From contig CALMJS010000026.1 in assembly GCA_937864535.1 (NCBI GenBank), forward strand, positions 1-64,000: DNA of 64,000 bases, read 5' to 3'. The notes under the pieces are model-generated. The model saw only the letters and a program-made list of their open reading frames with translations, was not told the origin of the DNA and searched no databases. Below, one piece after another: positions 51,399 to 60,021 of this stretch. Source of the DNA: an uncultured Paracoccaceae bacterium (GTDB taxonomy: Bacteria > Pseudomonadota > Alphaproteobacteria > Rhodobacterales > Rhodobacteraceae). A program made the position numbers and the translations under genes. The stretch's first letter is position 1. Each line of letters starts with the position of its first letter.

Positions 51399-52340
51399 AT
51401 GACCGACACGCGTCACACCAAGGTTTTGATCATTGGCTCTGGCCCGGCGGGCTATACCGCAGGCGTCTATGCCAGCCGCGCGATGCTCCAGCCGATCCTC
51501 GTGCAGGGCATGGAACCCGGTGGCCAGTTGACCACCACCACCGACGTCGAGAACTGGCCCGGCGAAAAGGCCATTCAGGGCCCGCAACTGATGGTCAACA
51601 TGGAAGAGCACGCCCGCGAAATGGGCTGTGACATCGTGATGGACCTGATCACCTCTCTCGATCTGGGGCAGCGCCCGTTCGTGGCCAAGGGCGATAGCGG
51701 CACAACCTACACCGCCGATGCGGTGATCCTCGCCACCGGCGCCCGTGCCAAATGGCTGGGTCTGGACAGCGAAGAAGCGTTCAAGGGCTTTGGCGTATCC
51801 GCCTGCGCCACCTGTGACGGGTTCTTTTATCGGGGGCAGGAAATCGTCGTGGTCGGCGGCGGCAATACTGCCGTCGAAGAGGCGCTGTTCCTCACCAACT
51901 TTGCGACCAAGGTGACGCTGATCCATCGCCGCGACTCGCTCCGCGCGGAAAAGGTGATGCAGGACCGCCTGCTCAAGCATCCCAAGATCGAAGTGCTGTG
52001 GAACCACGCCATTGACGAGGTCGTCGGCGAAGGCACCCCCAAGGGCGTCACCGGCGTCAAAGCCAAGAACGTGCAGACGGGCGAGATCACCGAGGTTCCG
52101 GCCAAGGGCGTGTTCATCGCCATCGGCCACGCTCCGGCCAGCGAACTGGTGGCCGATCAACTCGAGACCTACAACGGCGGCTACGTCAAAGTGAAACCCG
52201 GCTCGACCGAAACCTCGATCCCCGGCGTGTTCGCTGCGGGCGATTTGACCGACGACAAATACCGTCAGGCTGTGACCTCGGCGGGGATGGGCTGCATGGC
52301 GGCGCTGGACGCCGAACACTGGCTGGCGGCCCAAGAGTAA
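51399..52340 (+). CDS. trxB: Thioredoxin-disulfide reductase
   Basis: A 313-residue flavoprotein. The FAD-binding site is VLIIGSGPAGYTAGVYASRA, the redox cysteines lie in SACATCDGFFY (CATC), the NADPH site is IVVVGGGNTAVEEALFL, and GVFAAGDLTDDKYRQAVTSAGMG closes the protein. It reduces thioredoxin with NADPH. GAGG precedes the ATG; TATATC at 51363-51368 may be its -10 element. Confidence 0.95.
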   Translation: MTDTRHTKVLIIGSGPAGYTAGVYASRAMLQPILVQGMEPGGQLTTTTDVENWPGEKAIQGPQLMVNMEEHAREMGCDIVMDLITSLDLGQRPFVAKGDSGTTYTADAVILATGARAKWLGLDSEEAFKGFGVSACATCDGFFYRGQEIVVVGGGNTAVEEALFLTNFATKVTLIHRRDSLRAEKVMQDRLLKHPKIEVLWNHAIDEVVGEGTPKGVTGVKAKNVQTGEITEVPAKGVFIAIGHAPASELVADQLETYNGGYVKVKPGSTETSIPGVFAAGDLTDDKYRQAVTSAGMGCMAALDAEHWLAAQE

Positions 52341-52362
52341 CCTGACGCCTTTTGGCTATCAT

Positions 52363-52397
52363 AACGCCCGGCAGGTGTCCCCTGTCCGGGCGTTTTT
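52363..52397 (+). terminator. Intrinsic terminator of trxB
   Basis: CGCCCGG (52365-52371) pairs with CCGGGCG (52386-52392), with AGG/CCT pairing in the loop, followed by TTTTT (52393-52397). Confidence 0.87.
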
Positions 52398-52401
52398 GCA
52401 T

Positions 52402-52533
52402 CTAGGTAGAACAATCATCCAGCGGCACTGTGGTTTTCAGGTCGGATTTGCCAGACAGGACAAACACCCGTTCCGATTCCGAGGCAAAGCGAAAAACAAC
52501 CTCCCAAATGCCGCGCCGCAGCGGATCAATCAT
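52402..52533 (-). CDS. Possible 43-residue protein
   Basis: The minus strand from ATG 52533 encodes MIDPLRRGIWEVVFRFASES followed by ERVFVLSGKSDLKTTVPLDD and ends at a TAG at 52402. Codon use is ordinary for this genome and the peptide alternates hydrophobic and charged residues like a small beta-fold, but no ribosome-binding site is clear and no family is recognised. It fills the trxB-sat gap and runs toward the trxB terminator. Confidence 0.35.
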   Translation of the reverse strand: MIDPLRRGIWEVVFRFASESERVFVLSGKSDLKTTVPLDDCST

Positions 52534-52676
52534 CTTAGACGTATGGAATAGCTGCCTTTGGCTTCCTTTTTCTGCTTTTCGACTCTCAAAAGGGTTGAAA
52601 CAGGGGGTTTTCAGGGTCTAGGCAGCATCGACGCCTACGCGCCGCAAACACAGGCCGATGAAAGCTGGATGAACTG
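52534..52676. other. Upstream region of sat-cysC
   Basis: With the possible small gene at 52402-52533 this completes the 336-bp trxB-sat gap. TTGAAA (52595-52600) followed 17 nt later by CTAGGC is only a weak promoter match. I see no riboswitch or clear operator. Confidence 0.4.
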
Positions 52677-54371
52677 ATGAACCTTGCTCCTATTCCTGAA
52701 CTTTATGTTTCTTATGACTCCGCCCAAAAACTCAAGATTGAGGCGGCCGCATTGGTGTCGCACGACCTGACCCCACGCCAGATCTGTGACCTTGAACTGC
52801 TGATGAATGGCGGTTTTTTCCCGCTCAAGGGGTTCCTGAGCGAAGCGGATTACAACGGTGTCGTGAACGACATGCGTCTGGCTGACGGTGCACTGTGGCC
52901 GATGCCGATCACTCTGGACGTCAAGGAAGAGTTCGCGGACAAGATCGAGATCGGTCAGGACATCGCGCTGCGCGACCAAGAGGGCGTGATTCTGGCGACG
53001 ATGACCGTCACCGACAAGTGGGTGCCGAACAAATCGCACGAAGCTGAAAAAGTGTTCGGCGCGGACGATCTGGCCCACCCGGCGGTGAACTACCTGCATA
53101 ATACCGCTGGCAAGGTCTATCTGGGCGGCCCGATCACCGGCATCCAGCAGCCGGTTCACTATGACTTTAAGGCCCGCCGCGACACGCCGAACGAATTGCG
53201 CGCCTTCTTCCGCAAGATGGGCTGGAACAAGGTCGTGGCCTTCCAGACGCGTAACCCGCTGCACCGCGCCCACCAGGAACTGACCTTCCGCGCCGCGCGT
53301 GAAGCGCAGGCCAACCTGCTGATCCATCCGGTCGTCGGCATGACCAAGCCGGGCGACGTAGACCACTTTACCCGCGTGCGTTGCTACGAGGCGGTTCTGG
53401 ATAAATATCCGGCTGCCACCACCACCATGTCGCTGCTGAACCTCGCCATGCGGATGGCTGGCCCGCGCGAAGCCGTCTGGCACGGTCTGATCCGCAAAAA
53501 CCACGGCTGCACCCACTTTATCGTTGGCCGCGACCACGCCGGTCCGGGCAAGAACAGCCAGGGCAAGGACTTCTACGGTCCCTATGATGCGCAGGACCTG
53601 TTCAAGGAACATGCTGCGGAAATCGGCATCGAAATGGTCGATTTCAAGCACATGGTCTATGTGCAGGAAAAGGCGCAGTACTACCCGGTTTCCGAAGTTC
53701 CCGAAGGCTCGACCGTTCTGGATATCTCGGGCACCGAATTGCGCCGTCGTCTGGCCGAAGGTCTGGAAATTCCGGAATGGTTCAGCTTCCCCGAGGTGGT
53801 GAATGAACTGCGCCGCACCCGTCCGCCGCGGGCCAAGCAGGGCTTTACCGTGTTCTTTACCGGCCTGTCCGGCTCGGGCAAGTCCACCATCGCCAACGCG
53901 CTGATGGTCAAGCTGATGGAACTGGGCGGTCGCCCGGTGACGCTGCTGGACGGCGATGTGGTGCGTAAACACCTGTCGTCCGAGCTCGGCTTTAGCAAGG
54001 AACACCGCGACATCAATATCAAGCGGATCGGCTATGTCGCGTCGGAGATCACCAAGAACGGCGGGATCGCCATCTGTGCTCCGATCGCGCCCTATACCGC
54101 GACCCGCCGCGCTGTGCGTGAAATGATCGAAGCCTACGGTGCCTTTATCGAAGTGCACGTCGCGACCAGCATCGATGAATGCGAACGCCGCGACCGCAAG
54201 GGCCTGTACAAGCTTGCCCGCGAAGGCAAGATCAAAGAGTTCACCGGCATCTCCGACCCCTATGAGGCCCCGGAAGCCCCCGAACTGCGTGTCGAAACCG
54301 AAGGCGCCGATGTCGACAACTGCGCACATCAGGTCATCCTCAAGCTCGAACAGATGGGCCTGATCGGGTAA
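52677..54371 (+). CDS. Bifunctional sulfate adenylyltransferase / adenylylsulfate kinase
   Basis: A 564-residue fusion. The N-terminal ATP sulfurylase has QTRNPLHRAHQEL (HxxH), VGRDHAGPG and YGPYDAQDLF. The C-terminal APS kinase (about 385-564) has Walker A GLSGSGKST, LDGDVVRKHLSSELGFS and GGIAICAPIAPY. It makes APS and then PAPS from sulfate and ATP, for assimilation or sulfation. This sulfurylase-then-kinase order without an EF-Tu-like CysN is common in Rhodobacterales. Monocistronic, ended by a terminator. Confidence 0.93.
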   Translation: MNLAPIPELYVSYDSAQKLKIEAAALVSHDLTPRQICDLELLMNGGFFPLKGFLSEADYNGVVNDMRLADGALWPMPITLDVKEEFADKIEIGQDIALRDQEGVILATMTVTDKWVPNKSHEAEKVFGADDLAHPAVNYLHNTAGKVYLGGPITGIQQPVHYDFKARRDTPNELRAFFRKMGWNKVVAFQTRNPLHRAHQELTFRAAREAQANLLIHPVVGMTKPGDVDHFTRVRCYEAVLDKYPAATTTMSLLNLAMRMAGPREAVWHGLIRKNHGCTHFIVGRDHAGPGKNSQGKDFYGPYDAQDLFKEHAAEIGIEMVDFKHMVYVQEKAQYYPVSEVPEGSTVLDISGTELRRRLAEGLEIPEWFSFPEVVNELRRTRPPRAKQGFTVFFTGLSGSGKSTIANALMVKLMELGGRPVTLLDGDVVRKHLSSELGFSKEHRDINIKRIGYVASEITKNGGIAICAPIAPYTATRRAVREMIEAYGAFIEVHVATSIDECERRDRKGLYKLAREGKIKEFTGISDPYEAPEAPELRVETEGADVDNCAHQVILKLEQMGLIG

Positions 54372-54393
54372 TCCCGAAAGTTCGCAAAAACAA

Positions 54394-54424
54394 AAACGCC
54401 CCGGTCAATGGCCGGGGCGTTTGT
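54394..54424. terminator. Intrinsic terminator after sat-cysC
   Basis: AAACGCCCCGG (54394-54404) pairs with CCGGGGCGTTT (54412-54422) around a 7-nt loop. A-rich sequence on the left makes it usable by the convergent cytochrome gene as well. Confidence 0.85.
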
Positions 54425-54441
54425 ATTTCTGGACCTGAAAC

Positions 54442-54921
54442 CTAGCGCAGTTTCATCCGCGCCATCAGATTGTCCTTGAGGACGAATTGGTGGAACAGCG
54501 CCGCTGCCACATGCAACCCGAGCAGCAAGAGACCAAGGTTGAACATCACCTCGTGCACCTCGCCCGCATCCCGCACGCCGCCGAACCATGCCGCCATCCC
54601 CGACAGCGGCAAAACCAGCATGACGACATAGAGGCCGATCTTTACAACCTTGGCCAAGAGCGCCTGAAGACCGCTGCCCACCTCGGCAGGTTGCGGTTTC
54701 GTGTGGCGCAGCGCCAGCCGCCAGATCGCCAGCGCGAGGATCACAATCCCCACGATGACATGGACTTGCGTGCCGATAGACCCGTCTGTGGTGCCGTTCC
54801 GCATCAGGTCACGCCAGCTGTCCTTCATCGCCTCGTGCGAAAAGAAGCTGCCCAGAAACAACAGCAGCACACCCCAATGCAGAACGATCTGGAGTTTCGA
54901 AAATTTGGTTGGCTGGCTCAT
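54442..54921 (-). CDS. Cytochrome b561-family protein
   Basis: A 159-residue membrane protein with four predicted helices and candidate haem ligands in IVLHWGVLLLF, IGTQVHVIVGIV, VHEVMFNLGLLLLGLHVAAALFHQF. Such di-haem proteins shuttle electrons from ubiquinol, for example to periplasmic superoxide. ATG 54921 (MSQPTKFSKLQ) is preceded by GGAGAG; the longer frame to 55011 is rejected. Confidence 0.85.
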   Translation of the reverse strand: MSQPTKFSKLQIVLHWGVLLLFLGSFFSHEAMKDSWRDLMRNGTTDGSIGTQVHVIVGIVILALAIWRLALRHTKPQPAEVGSGLQALLAKVVKIGLYVVMLVLPLSGMAAWFGGVRDAGEVHEVMFNLGLLLLGLHVAAALFHQFVLKDNLMARMKLR

Positions 54922-55018
54922 TCTGGCTCTCCCTTGGCTGCCCGTTGTCATTGAACGCATGTGTCCCGGCGTTCCGTCGCAAAAAGGGCGCCCCGCAGGA
55001 CGCCCTGTCAAATCTGTC

Positions 55019-55237
55019 TCAGTGAACCGCTACCGGTTCCATGTCGTGATGCCTGGCCAAGGCGAATGCCATCGCCCGATCCGCCACCAGAGCCATCTGT
55101 TCGCCGCTGGATTTATGGACCGCAAACAGCGTCGTCAGATCGCCCGCCTTCTCCTGAACATCGCTGGGCAGATCCGCAACCAGGACCTGTTTGACGTAAA
55201 CCAGATGGTCGTCTTTGGGTTTGAATGCAGAAATCAT
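55019..55237 (-). CDS. DUF1150 protein
   Basis: A 72-residue protein with the DUF1150 core LFAVHKSSGEQMALVADRAMAFALARHHDMEPVAVH. It is coupled by an ATGA overlap to the small heat-shock gene, a pairing common in alphaproteobacteria, so a chaperone-linked or stress role is likely though unproven. Confidence 0.8.
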   Translation of the reverse strand: MISAFKPKDDHLVYVKQVLVADLPSDVQEKAGDLTTLFAVHKSSGEQMALVADRAMAFALARHHDMEPVAVH

Positions 55238-55653
55238 GCGCCACTCCGTTTGATTTTGATCGTTTGTACAACGCTCTCGGGCAACTTGCGGTTCAAATCG
55301 ACATGCAAGAGCCCGTTTTCCAACACCGCCTCGCCCACGTCGACGCCATCGGCCAACACAAAGGTCCGCTGGAATTGCCGCGCCGCGATGCCGCGATGCA
55401 GGAAAATCCGCCCCTCGCCATCATCGGACTGCCGTCCCCGGATCACCAGAGAACTGTCCTCGACGGTGATCGCCAGGTCTTCGTCGCGAAATCCCGCAAC
55501 GGCCAGCGTGATCCGGTAGGACCGTTCCGACGTCTGTTCGATGTTATAGGGAGGATAGCCATCATTGCCGGTCTTGGCGGTCCGTTCGACCAACCGCTCC
55601 AGCTGTTCAAAGCCCAAAAGAAAGGGGTGCGTCCCCAGAGTCAATTTCGTCAT
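55234..55653 (-). CDS. Hsp20/IbpA-type small heat-shock protein
   Basis: A 139-residue alpha-crystallin protein: GYPPYNIEQTSERSYRITLAVAGF opens the domain, DLAITVEDSSLVIRGRQ follows, and ENGLLHVDLNRKLPES closes it (the ENGVL-type motif). It binds unfolding proteins without ATP. ATG 55653 is the family start; the open frame to 55740 overlaps the promoter. A sigma-32-like promoter lies upstream. Confidence 0.9.
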   Translation of the reverse strand: MTKLTLGTHPFLLGFEQLERLVERTAKTGNDGYPPYNIEQTSERSYRITLAVAGFRDEDLAITVEDSSLVIRGRQSDDGEGRIFLHRGIAARQFQRTFVLADGVDVGEAVLENGLLHVDLNRKLPESVVQTIKIKRSGA

Positions 55654-55705
55654 GCGACACGTCCTCGTGCAAGCGACCGTCTGCCGGGCCCCGACTGGCG
55701 ACCCT

Positions 55706-55741
55706 GTGTCCAATATGGACACCCCCTGCCCGCTTCGCAAG
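55706..55741 (-). promoter_or_regulatory. Sigma-32-like promoter with embedded dyad, hsp20 operon
   Basis: On the minus strand CTTGCGA (55741-55735), a 15-nt spacer and TCCATAT (55719-55713) resemble the heat-shock consensus CTTGAAA/CCCATnT. A perfect dyad GTGTCC-AATAT-GGACAC (55706-55722) covers the -10 element, so a repressor could act there as well. Confidence 0.5.
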
Positions 55742-55805
55742 GGCTAGGCGAAAGCCCAAGAAACTCGTATGTTAATCGGCGCTGTGTTGCGAACCAGGTG
55801 AGTCC

Positions 55806-56024
55806 ATGAACAAATCCGCCCGAATGGAACAGATCGAGGTCCTTCGGATCAAGCTCGAGGTACTCAAGCGCGAACACCGCGACCTCGACGAGGCGATTCA
55901 CGCCCTCGAAGAGCGTGGCTCGGCGGATATGCTGACCATTCGCCGCCTGAAAAAGCAGAAACTGGCGCTCAAGGACCAGATTGCCGTCCTCGAAGACCGG
56001 ATTACCCCCGATATCATCGCCTGA
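55806..56024 (+). CDS. YdcH-family DUF465 protein
   Basis: A 72-residue, fully helical, highly charged protein (EQIEVLRIKLEVLKREHRDLDEAI, LTIRRLKKQKLALKDQIAVLED) with the heptad pattern of a coiled-coil hairpin and the LKREHRDLD / LKKQKLALKD motifs of DUF465. Function unknown. Divergent from the hsp20 operon. Confidence 0.82.
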   Translation: MNKSARMEQIEVLRIKLEVLKREHRDLDEAIHALEERGSADMLTIRRLKKQKLALKDQIAVLEDRITPDIIA

Positions 56025-56039
56025 AATCACGTCTGGCAA

Positions 56040-56067
56040 TTGCGCCTGTCCCGCGTCCCGCTATAGT
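56040..56067 (+). promoter_or_regulatory. Possible purE promoter
   Basis: TTGCGC (56040-56045), a 16-nt spacer and TATAGT (56062-56067, 5/6 match to -10) lie 30 nt before the purE ATG. The -35 match is weak (3/6). Confidence 0.45.
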
Positions 56068-56097
56068 GCCGCTTCCTTTTGACAGCGGGGACACCAC

Positions 56098-56586
56098 ATG
56101 ACCAAACCCCTAGTTGGCATCATTATGGGCAGCCAGTCCGACTGGCCCACGATGAAGCTTGCCGCCGATATCCTTGACGAACTGGGAATCAGCTATGAGG
56201 CCAAGATCGTCTCGGCCCACCGCACCCCCGATCGCCTCTGGGCCTATGGCAAGGCCGCCGCGGATCGCGGCCTGCAGGTGATCATCGCGGGCGCGGGCGG
56301 CGCGGCGCATTTGCCGGGGATGATGGCCTCGAAAACCCGCATTCCGGTGGTAGGCGTCCCCGTCCAGACCAAGGCGCTGTCGGGCGTCGATTCCCTCTAT
56401 TCCATCGTGCAGATGCCCAAGGGCTATCCGGTCGCCACCATGGCCATCGGCGCGGCGGGGGCGTCGAATGCCGGTCTGCTGGCGGCGGGCATTCTAGCGC
56501 TTCAGGACCCTGACCTTGCCCAGCGCCTCGATGCATGGCGCGATGCCCTCTCTGCCTCTATTCCGGACGAACCCAGCGATGACTGA
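56098..56586 (+). CDS. purE: N5-carboxyaminoimidazole ribonucleotide mutase
   Basis: A 162-residue class I Pur[41 protein letters not shown] and [23 protein letters not shown] are all family motifs. It converts N5-CAIR to CAIR in purine synthesis. Overlaps purK by 8 nt. Confidence 0.95.
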   Translation: MTKPLVGIIMGSQSDWPTMKLAADILDELGISYEAKIVSAHRTPDRLWAYGKAAADRGLQVIIAGAGGAAHLPGMMASKTRIPVVGVPVQTKALSGVDSLYSIVQMPKGYPVATMAIGAAGASNAGLLAAGILALQDPDLAQRLDAWRDALSASIPDEPSDD

Positions 56587-57652
56587 CATGATCCAGCCCG
56601 GCGCAACCATCGGCATTCTGGGCGGCGGCCAACTGGGGCGCATGCTCTCGGTCGCAGCCTCGCGTCTCGGTTTCAAAACGCATATCTTCGAACCCGGTGC
56701 CAATCCCCCCGCAGGGCAGGTTGCCGACCGCGTGACCACGGCCTCCTATGATGACACCGATGCCTTGGCCGATTTCGCCGCCAGCGTCGATGTGATCACC
56801 TACGAATTCGAAAACATCCCGACCGAGGCGCTGGATCTGCTCGACTCCGTCCGCCCGATCCGGCCAAGCCGCAAGGCGCTCGCCGTCTCGCAGGATCGTC
56901 TCGTGGAAAAGGCCTTCCTCAACGATCTCGGCCTGAAAACCGCCGCCTTTGCCGCAGTCGATGACGCCACCGATCTGGCAGAGGCTATCGCGGAAATCGG
57001 CACCCCGTCGATCCTGAAAACCCGCCGCTTCGGCTATGACGGCAAGGGTCAGGCCCGCCTGAAATCCGCCGATGACGCCGCTCGGGCTCTTGCCGATATG
57101 GCCGGCGCCCCCTCGATCCTCGAAGGCTTCGTAAACTTCACGCACGAAGTGTCGGTGATCGCCGCACGCGGCACCACCGGCGAGGTCGCCTGCTACGACC
57201 CCGGCGAAAACGTCCACAAAAACGGCATCCTCGACACCACGACCGTCCCCGCCAACCTGACGGCGGCGCAGCGGACCGACGCGGTGCTTCTGGCGGCAAA
57301 AATCCTCAATGCCCTCGATTACGTCGGCGTTCTGGGCGTCGAACTCTTTGTCACGCCGCAGGGATTGATCGTTAACGAAATCGCCCCTCGCGTGCACAAT
57401 TCCGGTCACTGGACCCAGAACGGCTGCGCGATCGACCAGTTCGAACAGCATATCCGCGCAATCGTCGGCTGGCCTCTGGGCGACGGCAAACGCCACTCCA
57501 ATGTGATCATGGAAAACCTGATCGGCGATGACGTGGACCGCATTCCGGACATCGCCAGAACCGGGGCGGCGATCCATCTCTACGGAAAATCCGACGCCAA
57601 ACCGGGTCGCAAAATGGGCCACGTCAACCGCATCACCGGTCCGGCAAAATAG
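56579..57652 (+). CDS. purK: N5-carboxyaminoimidazole ribonucleotide synthase
   Basis: A 357-residue ATP-grasp enzyme: [22 protein letters not shown] (N-terminal), [11 protein letters not shown] (ATP loop), [10 protein letters not shown] and [18 protein letters not shown]. It makes N5-CAIR from AIR, bicarbonate and ATP for PurE. ATG 56579 overlaps purE; ATG 56588 is an alternative. Earlier in-frame ATGs lie inside purE. Confidence 0.94.
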   Translation: MTDMIQPGATIGILGGGQLGRMLSVAASRLGFKTHIFEPGANPPAGQVADRVTTASYDDTDALADFAASVDVITYEFENIPTEALDLLDSVRPIRPSRKALAVSQDRLVEKAFLNDLGLKTAAFAAVDDATDLAEAIAEIGTPSILKTRRFGYDGKGQARLKSADDAARALADMAGAPSILEGFVNFTHEVSVIAARGTTGEVACYDPGENVHKNGILDTTTVPANLTAAQRTDAVLLAAKILNALDYVGVLGVELFVTPQGLIVNEIAPRVHNSGHWTQNGCAIDQFEQHIRAIVGWPLGDGKRHSNVIMENLIGDDVDRIPDIARTGAAIHLYGKSDAKPGRKMGHVNRITGPAK

Positions 57653-57665
57653 CCGCCGCCCTCAT

Positions 57666-57693
57666 GCCTTTGTGCCGCAAATATCCTCGGGGG
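57666..57693. repeat. Dispersed element copy 1 (GCCTTTGTGCCG...)
   Basis: GCCTTTGTGCCG, then C, then AAATATCC, then TCGGGGG. The same sequence recurs at 60762-60788 with only an A for C change and one base fewer before the G-run. Both copies lie in non-coding DNA just beyond a gene end and next to G/C-rich hairpins. Confidence 0.65.
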
Positions 57694-57699
57694 TGAATT

Positions 57700-57740
57700 G
57701 GCCCCACAGGGGCCAAGAGGGGGCAGACAGCCCCCTTTTT
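57700..57740 (+). terminator. Tandem hairpins ending purEK
   Basis: GGCCCC-ACA-GGGGCC (57700-57714) is followed by GGGGGC (57719-57724) pairing with GCCCCC (57730-57735) and TTTTT (57736-57740). The second hairpin is a good intrinsic terminator. Confidence 0.82.
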
Positions 57741-57750
57741 AGCCCCCTCC

Positions 57751-58470
57751 TCACTCGGGGATCACAAACGCATCTCCGACCAAAGGCGCCTCGCGGAAAA
57801 ACGCACCGTCTTCGAGGAACGCGACAACCTCGGCAATCACAAGGGGATTGTTCATCATATAGGTATGCGTCACCGGCAGAATCAGGTGATCCGCCATCCC
57901 CTCCAGTTTGGTCGACTCCACGGATACCTTGCCGTCATCCTCGCCTTCGATCTGCGCGGAATACACCGGGTTCAGCGACTGGTTCCCGGCAATAATCCCC
58001 AAATCAAAGTCTGCGGACCCCAGGGAGAGCGGCACGCTATCCGCCTCTGTGCCCAATTGCTCACCCGCCGGCCCGTTGAGCCATTGGAACGGCGCCCAAT
58101 CTCCGAACACGTCGACCAGTTCCGACCCGCCATTGGGCGGGGCCAGCATCACCACCCTGCCCATATCCGCCGGACGGTGATCGCGCAGCCAGGCCCGGAT
58201 CAATATGCCGCCCATCGAATGGGTGACAAAATGCACGCGGTCCGGACCACAGGCCGCGACATCGTCTGTCACATCACGCACCAGCGCCTCGATCGGCTTT
58301 TCCGTCGACGGATACCCGCGGTTCACCACGCGATACCCTTCCTGTTCCAACACGGTCTGCATCACGATCATCGACGCCCAGCTGCGCGCCAGTCCGTGCA
58401 GCAGCACCACACAATCAGCAGAGGCCGCCATCGGCGCAACACTCAGAGCGAAGACAAGAGGATATTTCAT
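57751..58470 (-). CDS. Secreted alpha/beta hydrolase, lipase-like
   Basis: A 239-residue protein. The signal peptide [18 protein letters not shown] is followed by [16 protein letters not shown] (oxyanion region) and [16 protein letters not shown], with the nucleophile Ser in a T-H-S-M-G elbow. A later PVTHTYMM supplies the likely catalytic His. It resembles small triacylglycerol-lipase or PGAP1-like esterases. Substrate unknown; it should be periplasmic. Confidence 0.8.
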   Translation of the reverse strand: MKYPLVFALSVAPMAASADCVVLLHGLARSWASMIVMQTVLEQEGYRVVNRGYPSTEKPIEALVRDVTDDVAACGPDRVHFVTHSMGGILIRAWLRDHRPADMGRVVMLAPPNGGSELVDVFGDWAPFQWLNGPAGEQLGTEADSVPLSLGSADFDLGIIAGNQSLNPVYSAQIEGEDDGKVSVESTKLEGMADHLILPVTHTYMMNNPLVIAEVVAFLEDGAFFREAPLVGDAFVIPE

Positions 58471-58547
58471 ACCGCCTAGATAGGCCTCGCAGCCGAAAAC
58501 ACAAACGGCACTTGCGGCTTTTTCGCGCCCACTTCACTTTCATACTC

Positions 58548-58994
58548 ATGACCAAGCCCATTCGCCTCGCCACCCGCGCCATCTTGATGCGTGATGACCG
58601 CCTGCTCATCGTCAACGCCTGGAAGGGCCGGACGCATCTTTGGTGCGCGCCCGGCGGCGGGGCGGAACCGCACGCCAGCCTCCCCGAGAACCTCGCCCGC
58701 GAAGTGTTCGAGGAAACCGGCCTGACCATCGCGGTCGGCGCCCCCTGCCTGATCAATGAATTTCACGACCCCACCGGCAGCTTCCATCAGGTCGACCTCT
58801 ATTTCCGCTGCACCATCGTCGCAGGCGACCCGGATGGCGACTGGACCGACCCAGAGGGCATCGTCACCCACCGCCGCTGGGTCACGCGCCGCGAACTGGC
58901 GCAGCTTAGGGTCAAACCCGATAGCCTTGCGGCTGTCGCGTGGGGCGACCCCGACGCTCCGGGCTATGATCCGCTCGAGCCGATCGTGCATTAG
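58548..58994 (+). CDS. Nudix hydrolase
   Basis: A 148-residue Nudix protein. The box reads GGGAEPHASLPENL then AREVFEETGL (about 39-62). The first Glu of the G-x5-E pattern is Ala (PHAS where PGES is usual), while the catalytic REVFEE helix is intact. Members hydrolyse nucleoside diphosphates linked to other groups. ATG 58548 (MTKPIRLATRAILM) fits the family; the open frame from 58512 overlaps the divergent gene's leader. Confidence 0.85.
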   Translation: MTKPIRLATRAILMRDDRLLIVNAWKGRTHLWCAPGGGAEPHASLPENLAREVFEETGLTIAVGAPCLINEFHDPTGSFHQVDLYFRCTIVAGDPDGDWTDPEGIVTHRRWVTRRELAQLRVKPDSLAAVAWGDPDAPGYDPLEPIVH

Positions 58995-59075
58995 ACCGGC
59001 TGCGGCATCTTGCCTCTGCGAGCCTGATCCAGTATCTTACAAAAATTATCAGGTTTAAGCCCAACAGAGGAAGCC

Positions 59076-59231
59076 ATGACCAGCCAGGAAACATTTTCCC
59101 CACAGATGTCCATTCCAGACCATCAGGCCCGCGACCTGACGGCAGGCGGGCAAACCGCACATATTCTCTTGGATGGCCAGACCTACACCCTGCGGATCAC
59201 CCGCGCCGGCAAACTGATCCTGACAAAATAG
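59076..59231 (+). CDS. hemP: Hemin uptake protein HemP
   Basis: A 51-residue protein, too short for routine gene calls. The C-terminal half carries the HemP signature: ARDLTAGGQTAHILLDGQ, then YTLRITRAGKLILTK. AGAGGAAG precedes ATG 59076. HemP is a small regulator or accessory of haem uptake, usually next to haem receptor genes; here none is adjacent. The AT-rich upstream segment (59030-59060) may hold an iron-responsive site. Confidence 0.83.
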   Translation: MTSQETFSPQMSIPDHQARDLTAGGQTAHILLDGQTYTLRITRAGKLILTK

Positions 59232-59990
59232 TCAGAACGCCGCCCGCAGGGATTTCAACCCCGCCATCAGGACGGTCACATCCGACCCGACGGCGACAAA
59301 ATCCACGCCCAGAGCGACATAGCGCTCCGCGACCGCGCGATCAAAGCTGAGACAGCCCGCAGCAACCGGGCTCGCCATGATCCGCGTCAGCGCACCCTCG
59401 ACCGCACTGACCACCTCGGGATGGTTCAACTGCCCCGGATAGCCCATGTCCGCCGATAGATCAGACGGCCCGATGAACACACCATCTACGCCGGGCACCG
59501 CCAGAATCTCCTCCAGCGCGGCGACACCGGCGACGGTCTCCACCTGAACCAAGAGACAGATCTGCGCATTCGCCGTTGCGACATATCCCTCGATCGACCC
59601 ATAGGCCGATCCGCGCCCCAGCCCGGCCCCCATGCCGCGAACCCCCTCTGGCGGATAGCGCACGGATCGCACCAGTTCCCTGGCCTGCTCCGCACTCTCG
59701 ACCATCGGGATCAACAGCGACTGCGCCCCAGCGTCCAGCACCTGTTTGATCCGCGCCCGGTCATCATCGCGCAGCCGCACAATCACCTCGTTGCGCGACC
59801 CGATCGCCCGCATCTGGGCAATCACATCGCGCAACTCGTTCGGCCCATGCTCGCCGTCGATCACCAACCAATCGAACCCAATATAGGAACACAATTCCGC
59901 CGCCGAGGGATCCCCCAGCCCGACCCAGAGCCCGATCTGGCTCTCGCCATTCTTCAGCCTCGCCTTGAACCGATTGACCGGTGCCGCCAT
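59232..59990 (-). CDS. HpcH/HpaI-family aldolase
   Basis: A 252-residue class II pyruvate-type aldolase. FDWLVIDGEHGPNE (His base), LIPMVESAEQARELV, VQVETVAGVAALEEI (metal Glu) and GVFIGPSDLSADMG (metal Asp) match 2-keto-3-deoxy-L-rhamnonate aldolase/HpaI. It cleaves or forms 4-hydroxy-2-oxo acids into pyruvate and an aldehyde. ATG 59990 has GGGAGG upstream. It lies 31 nt after the ThuA-like gene; both could serve sugar-acid metabolism. Confidence 0.87.
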   Translation of the reverse strand: MAAPVNRFKARLKNGESQIGLWVGLGDPSAAELCSYIGFDWLVIDGEHGPNELRDVIAQMRAIGSRNEVIVRLRDDDRARIKQVLDAGAQSLLIPMVESAEQARELVRSVRYPPEGVRGMGAGLGRGSAYGSIEGYVATANAQICLLVQVETVAGVAALEEILAVPGVDGVFIGPSDLSADMGYPGQLNHPEVVSAVEGALTRIMASPVAAGCLSFDRAVAERYVALGVDFVAVGSDVTVLMAGLKSLRAAF

Positions 59991-60021
59991 GATCGTGCCT
60001 CCCTTGGCCACCAAAACCGCC

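Noticed and set aside
52635-54329. 564-codon minus-strand frame opposite sat-cysC
   Set aside because: Mirror of a highly conserved bifunctional enzyme; no ribosome-binding site or motif.
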